Below the pieces are notes generated by a model, which saw only the letters and a list, made by a program, of their open reading frames with translations, was not told the DNA's origin and did not search any database. Below are positions 56,595 through 64,000 of a stretch of 64,000 bases of DNA, in pieces (within the stretch, counting starts at the first letter, position 1; each line of letters opens with the position of its first letter). The stretch is from Branchiostoma belcheri (taxonomy: Eukaryota; Chordata; Leptocardii; Amphioxiformes; Branchiostomatidae): NCBI RefSeq assembly GCF_001625305.1, contig NW_017804009.1, positions 1,802,202 to 1,866,201 on the forward strand. Reading direction: 5' to 3'. The position numbers were made by a program, and so were the translations under genes.

Positions 56595-56805
56595 CCGGAT
56601 GTAGAATTTGTTACAAGCGGTGAAATCTTTACATACTCCTGGCCGGAAAACAGCTATTAAAGCCTGTGGATAAAACGTCGACTTCGCCTAATGTAAGTAC
56701 AAGTCTTTAATCCGAAGAAGCACAACTAGTACGTGTGTAAGGCCAGGGCACATTTACATACGCCGTGCGACCTCCGGGCGACCGCAGATAGATTTCTTGA
56801 GATAG
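56595..56805. repeat. Duplicated block C2
   Basis: Copy of 55,066-55,265. Confidence 0.85.
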
Positions 56806-57270
56806 TCGTGTGTCAAATTTCACCTGTACCTGTCTTAAGCTTGGTTTTTTAGATAGTCGTGTGAGTCCTCCAAATTTCACATGTACCTGTCTTAAGCTTG
56901 GTTTTTGAGATAGTCGTGTGTGTCCTCCAAATCTCACGTGTACCTGTTTTTTTAGATAGTCGTGTGTGTCCTCCAAATTTCACATGTACCTGTCTTGTTT
57001 TTTGAGATAGATGCTACGCTAATTACTGGGAGGCCTAGCACCAGTCTAGAAGAGCTAAAGGAATTAGCAAAAGACAGGAAGAAGTGGAGGGGACTGTTGA
57101 GGAAGAGACGAGTTCTGTGCGCAGGCCACTCGAATGACTAACTCGAGGAGACCTCAACAAGTACAACAAGTAAGTAGTACCTGTTTTTTTAAATAGTCGC
57201 GTGAATCCTCCAAACTTAAGCTTGTTTTTGAGATAGTCGTGTGTGTCCTCCAAAATTCACCAGTACCTGT
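56805..57270. repeat. 57-bp tandem array, second and shorter copy
   Basis: About six units as at 55,265, interrupted at 57,010-57,175 by unrelated sequence. Confidence 0.8.
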
Positions 57271-57289
57271 TTTTTGAGAAAAAAAAAAC

Positions 57290-57575
57290 TGTTTTTTTTT
57301 AAATGGGGCGTTGGTTCGGACGCCACCATCACATCAGGACAATAGGACACAACAAGATACAATAGAGAAAAATCAACGCCTTCGGGCAAAAGTCATGCGA
57401 TCTACTTTCTTTGTTTTCTTGACCTGATAGTATCTTGTCGGACACCATGATGACAGAAAAGGGGGCGTTGTTACAAACGGAAAACATAGCGCAATTTCAG
57501 AGCCAATGCCCCCAGTCCTTGGCTTCTTTGGTCGGACAGCATGACTTGATTGACAAAAAGGGGGCCCGGGGCGTT
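57290..57575. repeat. Duplicated block D2
   Basis: Copy of 56,200-56,555. Confidence 0.8.
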
Positions 57576-57760
57576 TCATTTCATTTCATTTGTTTATTTT
57601 ACCAGCAAAATACACTCAGGTTACATAAAAAAAACTGTTTTCAGGTAGTGCTGGGCATACAAAATACAAATAACTGACAAACGTTATACATTGCAAGAAA
57701 AGACATAAACCAAAATGACATACAACAAAGGAACTCACTCATTTTTCACTATACATTCAT
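57575..57760 (-). mobile_element. Possible non-LTR element 3' end
   Basis: Starts with a (TTTCA)4 run, then 'gtttattttaccagcaaaat'; in reverse this looks like a LINE 3' end with an ATGAA tail. It is inserted at the edge of block D2. Confidence 0.4.
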
Positions 57761-58150
57761 AATATCACAATTCCTGACTGAATTGTACCATCCCCACTGT
57801 CTGACGTTGTTTAAGTTGTTGCAGACGTGAACAAAACAAGACAAAAAAGTAGTGCACAATTGAAGACCCAATGACCCCCAGTCCTTGGCATCTTGTTCGG
57901 ACAATATATTTAATACGACTTGATTGACAAAAAAAAGGGCAGTGGCCCAAGATGAAAACAACAAGATGAAAGCCCCTGTTGCACATTCAGGGCCCTCCTT
58001 CGGCCTTACTCCCAACAATGCAAGCTCAGCGGTGTTACCGTGGGTTTAGACAAGTGTTGTTCTACATGTAGGTCCAGTTCACTCCTCTGTTTGCACTCAA
58101 GCAGAAAGATGACTATTCTGACCTCTTTTTTTTAATTTATAGCCGGTTAA

Positions 58151-58462
58151 TTGGCAAGATTCCTTTTAAAGACTAGTAAATACGACCTCGACCAAATACT
58201 CCCCCATGGCGTCAATGACAAGCGATTTTCATGTCGATTTGAGCTTATCATCATTGAAGAATGGTTCAAGCAATCAAACGAACTCTCAACCAAGTTGAAC
58301 GATTTCTTTGTTTACGACTTATCCCCAACCGTCGTCTTGAAAATGTCGGGAGACCATGATCGGCTATATCTGATAGGAGATTTATGGAAGGCTTTTGCCG
58401 CACAAAATTGGTGGGGTGGAAACACCTACTGGGTAGACACCACGATTGTAGTGCCTAGTTGA
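58151..58462 (+). CDS. Unrecognised 103-codon open frame
   Basis: Opens with MARFLLKTSKYDLDQILPHG, has a balanced composition (KYDLD, RFELIIIEEWF, DRLYLIGDLWKAF), unlike the low-complexity frames around it, and ends inside the repeat shared with 7540-8095. I do not recognise a family. It may be a remnant of the protein of that repeat. The corresponding part is absent from the 7.5-kb copy. Confidence 0.3.
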   Translation: MARFLLKTSKYDLDQILPHGVNDKRFSCRFELIIIEEWFKQSNELSTKLNDFFVYDLSPTVVLKMSGDHDRLYLIGDLWKAFAAQNWWGGNTYWVDTTIVVPS

Positions 58463-58930
58463 TACCTTTGAAAGTCATTTTTCTCTTTAAAGTTTTGGTC
58501 CATTTTGGAGATTGTTGGGCTCGAAGGCACATGCAGGGTCTAAACTTTCCTACTTTGGTCAAATTTTGTTTATCTTAACCAGTTTAGTGGGCGTAATGAG
58601 AGATGTGAGTGGCCTGTGCGGATGGATACCATGAAAAAGTAGGTCAAAGGTGAGGTTTGTTAGCTATCATCAGCTGAGGCGGGAATTTGACCTGGTCGAT
58701 CCCCTATTTCCTTTCTATATTTGGGAAGCAGACCCTTGTGGCTACCTGGTGCAGAAGAATTTTTGAGATTGAAGTATGGGAAAGTATTTTCATGAGGACT
58801 TCTAATAATATGTTTAAGCATGTGTTCCTATGGCCAAATCTAATAGTACTGTCTGCCCTACTGTTAGCATACACATGTAGTCTGTATGCCAGACTACTTC
58901 CGGGGTACAAAGGTCAGCGTGTGGAGTAAA
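58430..58930. repeat. Dispersed repeat, inverted relative to 7540-8095
   Basis: 'gtgcctagttgatacctttg', 'gggtctaaactttcctactt', 'aatttgacctggtcgatccc'. Confidence 0.7.
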
Positions 58931-59202
58931 AAATAAAAACTTTATTACATAACAAATGCACCAATGGATTTTGGTCATAAAGGAAGTCATTAAAACATAG
59001 ATTTCAGCGTTTCTGAGTATTAATGAGGGATCCGTAAGATTTACACTACAAAAGCATTCCTCATTTCATGAATTCTACATCCAACACTCGAGCATATAAA
59101 ATAACTAGAAACCATACCATCAACAATACGTCCTCATGAGCGATAACCCATTGCAATATCCAATCTCAATTTACAACTTGAGCATTCGTTTTGTATCGAT
59201 TA

Positions 59203-59596
59203 GGCCATGTTGATTTGATTATATGGATGACATCCTCTGGGAACCCCAAAACTGATGCGCGCGTGCGAATAAAAACAAAGTTTTGAAAAAAAAAGTTGCT
59301 TTCATTATGAAATCTGCGTGGTCATGAAGGTTGAAAAAATGACACAGAGTATGGTTTGGTGAATAATCTACTCTTTTAATTCATTTCTCTTTACATTTTC
59401 GTCTTTTTTGTTTGATTTTGGCATTTTGCGACATTGGTATCATTTTTTAATATTCTTTTTGTAACTTACGGTATATATTTGCTCATTTTGCAACTGTTTT
59501 GTACGATTTACAGTATGGTTGAAAACTTTTTTTTTTGAAACCGCTGAAAATTCATGCGCGCGCGGATGTCATCCATATAATCAAATCAACATGGCC
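59203..59596. mobile_element. TIR element (GGCCATGTTGATT family)
   Basis: Ends 'ggccatgttgatttgattat' and the exact inverted copy; TTA at 59,200-59,202 and 59,597-59,599; 394 bp. The best-preserved TIR element of the window. A single end of the same family is at 6,917-6,985. Confidence 0.9.
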
Positions 59597-59609
59597 TTAC
59601 TTAAGTCGG

Positions 59610-59665
59610 ACTCACTGAAGCAGAACTCACCCGACCGGTACAGACAATCAGCAACACTCCCTCCA
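59610..59665. repeat. Copy of the 'actcacccgac' repeat
   Basis: Matches 45,105-45,160. Confidence 0.6.
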
Positions 59666-60049
59666 CACCCATAAAATGATGTATTTTTTGTTGTTAATCC
59701 TCCTTATAGAATATTTTCATCATTTATATATATATAGGTGGACAATAGTAAGTTTTTTTTGTCTCCGTCTGTAGTCAAGAAAGAAGTCAAACCTAGAAGA
59801 TTTAGAAGTTACTGTAGTTTTTCAAACTTTATTGTTGTTCATAAAGCATAAAGTACAAGTACACAAGTGCACACTAGTAACATAATATGTAGTGATTGCA
59901 ATTTTTAATACGTTTCTTACTAAACATTCGACTTTAAACAGCAAGGTTATATCCATTCAAGTTACAGTAGTTTGTATTTCTTGTGTTCTAGTTATCCATC
60001 ATGTGGAATTAGCCATCGATAAACAATTACTAAAATTATCTATATTGTA

Positions 60050-60120
60050 GATAGAGTCCCATGACAGTTGGACTACTGCAAGGAGAGCGACACTACAGAG
60101 GCAGGGACATGAGCTGTGGT
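60050..60120 (+). other. Possible 5'-UTR exon of the transporter
   Basis: The stretch ends 'atgagctgtg|gtaagttt' (strong donor, GT at 60,120), and a good acceptor ('acatttttcacag', AG at 60,568-60,569) lies 43 bp before the transporter ATG. Its start is not defined. Confidence 0.35.
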
Positions 60121-60339
60121 AAGTTTAGTGCCTATTTCTTTTTTAAATATCATTGAAAATATGAAAGCAATCGTTTCTACACAGTATTGTACTTATCAAA
60201 GTTTGGCTCCTTCGAATTCTTTAAGCAGTTGTGCACGTGCGTGTCTGTTTCCGTTTAAAACAAATTTGCTAGTAAATATTTTAGTCGCCAGAGTCAGTAT
60301 ACCAGTACCGTTTTCATGCAGGCAACAGTATGTGGCGGA

Positions 60340-60341
<2 letters not shown>

Positions 60342-60394
<53 letters not shown>

Positions 60395-60425
60395 GTGTGT
60401 GTGTTGTTGTGTGTGTGTGGGGGGG
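60342..60425. repeat. GT microsatellite and G run
   Basis: Run of GT then G9, in the presumed 5' intron of the transporter. Confidence 0.95.
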
Positions 60426-60612
60426 GGTGCGTACGCGTGTGCCTGTGAAGCTGTTGTGTAACACCGAGGGGCGGTTATACGGATACACGGAGAAAGATAC
60501 AGTATGTGCGATTGCCGTAATTTTGCTCTGAAATTGCATTGTATGCTTTAAGTCTTACATTTTTCACAGATATAGTCCAGAGGACCACATTTGCGTCATA
60601 GTCGTTCCCATA

Positions 60613-61635
60613 ATGCTGTCAACTGTGGAGGAGAAGGATCTCGAAGAAGAGGCCATTGACTCCAGAAAGGCATCTCTTAAAGCGGCAAGGGGACCTCTGC
60701 TCTCTCTGGGTGCAACGGTTCTCTTCGCCATATCATCGGAATTTACGGCCCTCAGTAGCATAGACGGAATCCCGGGTTTCCATTTGGTATTTTTTATGAG
60801 ACTGAGCCAGTTTCTCATAGTTTTAGTTTGCGTTATAATCTTTCGTCCAAAATTGATAGGTAAAAACAAACACCAGAATGGTTTATTGTTTCTTGAAGTT
60901 GTTGTTAACAACGTCGCTACCACCCTGATGTATTTTTCCTTCACCTATGCTTCTCCAGGGATCGCGTTTGGCATCATTCAAGGGTCCATGCCCTTGTTTA
61001 CGGCCTGTTTTGGGTTTATATTCTTAAAGGAAAAAATTGGCCTAATACCGATCTGCGGGATCCTAATCAGCATCATCGGGGTGATTCTAGTCAGCATCGG
61101 GATGGCCCACCAGTCTGTGGGCCCCACAAATGCAATGGCCGTGTCCATTCTCCTGCCGCTGGCTGCTGCCTTCAGCAAAGGACCAGATATGGTTCTTTGT
61201 CGAGCCATCCTGAAGGACATGTCAGGCATCACAATGCTGTTATACATAACATTACCGGGAACAGTAGCTCAGCTCATACTAACTTACTCATTTGAGACCC
61301 CGGTCTGGGTGATGTCAGCAAAGACAGCAGGGTACATAGCCGGGCTGGGCTTGTCCCAAGCCGTGGCCATGTTGTTTTTCTTGGGAGTACTAAAAGTAGA
61401 GAAGGCAGCCATAGCTGTTGCACTGCGCGCACTTGTGATACCGCTCACCATTCTACTGGACTATCTCATCCTGTCGAAAGTGCCAAACGCTATCAAATGG
61501 GGGGGTTTGTCTCTAGTCATACTTGGAACATTGGGGCTTGGCATCTATATTTGGTGGTCACATAAACAGAAAGAAAAACGGAAGACTTTATTAAAAAAGA
61601 TGGATTTCGACCAGCTGATAGATGACACTGACTAA
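60613..61635 (+). CDS. EamA-type drug/metabolite transporter, SLC35G1-like
   Basis: 340 aa in one uninterrupted coding exon, start ATG 60,613, stop TAA-ended at 61,635. It has an acidic N-terminus (EEKDLEEEAID), about ten hydrophobic spans and two EamA halves (about residues 28-165 and 175-318). Typical features are the SPGIAFGIIQGSMPLFT segment, the FLKEKIG loop that ends the first half, and in the second half VALRALVIPLTILLDYL followed by a GTLGLGIYIWW last helix and a Lys-rich tail (HKQKEKRKTLLKK). The EamA/DMT superfamily carries small metabolites or nucleotide-sugars across membranes; SLC35G substrates are poorly known. Length and layout fit SLC35G (about 340-365 aa). The lack of introns in the coding part could reflect a retrocopy origin, though the frame is fully intact. 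Family is sure, the SLC35G1 assignment moderately so. Confidence 0.93.
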   Translation: MLSTVEEKDLEEEAIDSRKASLKAARGPLLSLGATVLFAISSEFTALSSIDGIPGFHLVFFMRLSQFLIVLVCVIIFRPKLIGKNKHQNGLLFLEVVVNNVATTLMYFSFTYASPGIAFGIIQGSMPLFTACFGFIFLKEKIGLIPICGILISIIGVILVSIGMAHQSVGPTNAMAVSILLPLAAAFSKGPDMVLCRAILKDMSGITMLLYITLPGTVAQLILTYSFETPVWVMSAKTAGYIAGLGLSQAVAMLFFLGVLKVEKAAIAVALRALVIPLTILLDYLILSKVPNAIKWGGLSLVILGTLGLGIYIWWSHKQKEKRKTLLKKMDFDQLIDDTD

Positions 61636-61791
61636 ATTTTTCAAAGAGGTCCTTGTGTAGTCTACTGGTATTATCGACATAATATTATTTTTTTTATTAC
61701 AACTTTATCATTTACATATTATACATGTAAACAGGTCATGAGAAACAGGAATGCCCTTTAGACTCCCTGACCAAAATTAACAGTCCTTTTC

Positions 61792-61797
61792 AATAAA
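61792..61797 (+). promoter_or_regulatory. Candidate polyadenylation signal of the transporter
   Basis: AATAAA about 157 bp after the stop codon. Confidence 0.5.
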
Positions 61798-62149
61798 TAA
61801 TCCATATCAACAATGATAATAATTGTAACAAAAAATTCTAATAACAATAAGTGTAACAAGTAGTAACAATAAGATGATACAGTAATGCAAAATGATAAAG
61901 TAATGTACGATAATAAAGTAGCACAAAGACTTAAATGGTCAAAGAAGTATAATATTTATAATATAATAAATCACTGGTAACATTTCGACCAGAAAAAATA
62001 ATTGAAACAATATTACCCTTAAAAAAACTGAAACAATACCAATAGTAAGGGCAAAAAATAATTATATTATAATAATAACAATTTCAAAAAAATGTATGAA
62101 GAATGAATGAATGACGGATTTAGGACAAGGCACAATTTTGGCATTGCCG

Positions 62150-62480
62150 CATTGCCATTGGCAGTGGGTGGCAGTGAGTTGTTAGAATCGAATTTGTTGT
62201 ATATAAGATAATAATTATTATTGAAATGATCAAGTACAGCTTTTTTAAAGGTGAAGAGGGAGTCGGTGGGATAAGATTTTAAAAGTCTAGTAGACGAGCA
62301 AGTTATTCCAAATGTGAACAATTCTGTGAAAGAGATAGTAGTTGTGAAACATTTTTTTGGGTTGGAGCTTGGCCTGGGAGTTAGATCTTAAAGATGTATG
62401 TGGGAAGGTTATATAGAGCTGAATATCAATATCATATTGGCCTAAGAAGCACTTAAACATAAAGAACAAATCTAATTATT
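62150..62480 (-). pseudogene. Decayed non-LTR retrotransposon C-terminus
   Basis: Minus-strand frames in two registers give FHNYYLFHRIVHIWNNL and then RLLKSYPTDSLFTFKKAVLD, the usual end of LINE ORF2 (FF..R...WN.LP ... S..FK..LD). A frameshift near 62,290-62,320 separates the halves. Only this tail is left. Confidence 0.6.
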
Positions 62481-64000
62481 CTCTACGGTAAGATAGGGGT
62501 AAAAAAGCGCAGTCTGTCATTCTATCCGTGTATCCCATTGTTAATGATAGAAATTTTCTTAAGGGGTGGACCTAAGGTATCTCATAACAAATGTATGTGA
62601 TGACTTTGCTGTTAGTTGCCCATGATTCTATTCGGAATGTAAATAACTTTACAGTCAACACAAGATAATGTCTGTAGAAGCAGTGAACATGAATATAAGT
62701 TATAACGTTAGATAAAGTGCATACCAATTTGGTGTTGTGGATCGAAAAAATGTGCACATTAGTAATAAAGATGTTACAAAGCACTTCAAATTCCAAACGT
62801 GTTTGTTTCCTTCTTGGTGTACCCCTGTCGTAGGTTTAATGTACATGGAGACATTGACTCAAAAATGGTGCATTCAAAAGTAGTAGTACGTATACCTTAC
62901 AACGATGACTTCTGAATAAAATGTAAATTTGAAAACACTGTCTTTGATGGCAGCATAAATATAAATCAGGCCTGAGTAATTTTTCATTATACTGGTTGTT
63001 ATGTACCACCATCAAAACATGCTGTACTGTGAGCTCTGACAAGCTATGTTGGACTGGGTGAAGAAGTTGTTAGTGACGGTAGGTTTCGACAATGCCTTCA
63101 ACGCAGTATTTGCCTGAGAAAGTTTTTCAAATAATGTTATAGGCACCCAAAGCAATTCCAGGACAATTAAAATGGATTTTTAATTTTAAGCTCATCTTTT
63201 AAAGTAGTAAGTTAACTCAACCCTATGCAACAGTATACTGATGTCTGTAAAGAAAAATATCACTAACGGAAAACGGTTTCTTCTTTGGTATCGATATCGT
63301 AAGCTGGTTCTAGAACAAACTTAAAGGGACTCCTCACGTCGCTTGTTTTTGGACTGATTGTCTTATCCAGATTTTGTTTTGCTTTGCCGCCTTGAAATTA
63401 CATGCATTGGATATCCTTGAGCTTTTAAAACAATGATGTTTTCTAACAATTTATGGCAGTGTTTGAAAGTAGAGTTTGTCCCGTGCCATTTTCTGTTCGA
63501 TCACAAAGTACTGCTGTATTCCTCTTATGTACATGCAAGGTTTCCGTAGTAGGAATACAACTGTCGTTCAGTAAAAGTCATAATAATCAAATGGCAAACA
63601 TTACCAAGGGAAAAATAAGGTGGCTTTCATATTTGTATTACACTACAAGTGCACTTGTCAATACAGAATATAGTCGCTCAACATTCTGAATCGGAGTAAT
63701 AAAGATATTTTCTTTGGGTTAGCATGAATATAACAAAAGAAAAATTGATTATACTTTGGGCACTCTTAGTACAAATATTTCGATTGCAGTGACAATTCCA
63801 TGAGTGCACAACGAATACCACGGAATATAGAACACTTTTCATTCAGATCTAGACAGCATTCTGTCTCATTCCTCCTATAGTGTGAAGGTTGTATAAGGTT
63901 GGAGTTTAGGGCTCACATGCTGCTAAATTTTCATTCATAAAAAAATTCTCCCCCAAAGCGTTGCTGGTAAATGAATAAACTTTAATTATTTTAATCATCA
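62481..64000. other. No gene seen
   Basis: AT-rich, with short open frames lacking splice, motif or composition support (62,572; 62,836; 63,453). Confidence 0.5.

Overview
This is an animal nuclear DNA window, most likely from a lancelet (Branchiostoma). The reasons are multi-exon genes with GT-AG introns, a metazoan tyrosinase with a membrane anchor, a CHMP1-type ESCRT-III gene, a standalone EgtD-like methyltransferase, a canonical nuclear tRNA-Gly(GCC), and very dense mobile-element and satellite DNA. The species is inferred from this mix and from the style of the repeats; I could not search a database. Gene models were built by hand from splice signals, phase matching and family motifs.

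Layout. 1-4.5 kb: a 89-bp satellite, a GATA microsatellite, then the 3' part of a plus-strand gene with two LDL-receptor class A exons. 4.5-12.6 kb: no supported gene; it is filled mainly by a 3.6-kb, 32-bp minisatellite interrupted by two short TIR elements. 12.6-20 kb: a complete five-exon tyrosinase gene on the minus strand (557 aa). 20-32.5 kb: no gene; an 11-kb mosaic of duplicated blocks, palindromes and hammerhead-like repeat ends. 32.5-34.2 kb: a 36-bp and a 65-bp tandem array, then tRNA-Gly. 34.8-42.6 kb: a complete six-exon EgtD-like methyltransferase gene on the minus strand (348 aa). Its introns hold a Penelope-like endonuclease fragment, a dead non-LTR reverse transcriptase and several TIR or palindromic elements, two of which sit at the 5' splice sites of exons 3 and 4. 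43-48.5 kb: transposon debris. 48.7-50.5 kb: a two-exon CHMP1 gene on the minus strand, flanked by two near-identical 677-bp direct repeats. 51.5-60 kb: repeats, a 20-N assembly gap and more tandem arrays. 60.6-61.6 kb: a 340-aa EamA/SLC35G-like transporter in one coding exon on the plus strand. 62-64 kb: a decayed non-LTR element, then nothing recognisable.

The protein genes are not an operon-like set and no shared pathway is evident: pigment oxidase (tyrosinase), small-molecule methyltransferase (EgtD-like), membrane remodelling (CHMP1) and membrane transport (SLC35G-like). The points most worth following up are the standalone EgtD-like enzyme with an altered substrate pocket, the TIR element whose terminal GG became part of a splice donor, the 65-bp array carrying a CArg box and an ACGTC motif in nearly every unit, the hammerhead-like core shared by three repeat families, and a CHMP1 that lacks the usual C-terminal MIT-interacting motif.
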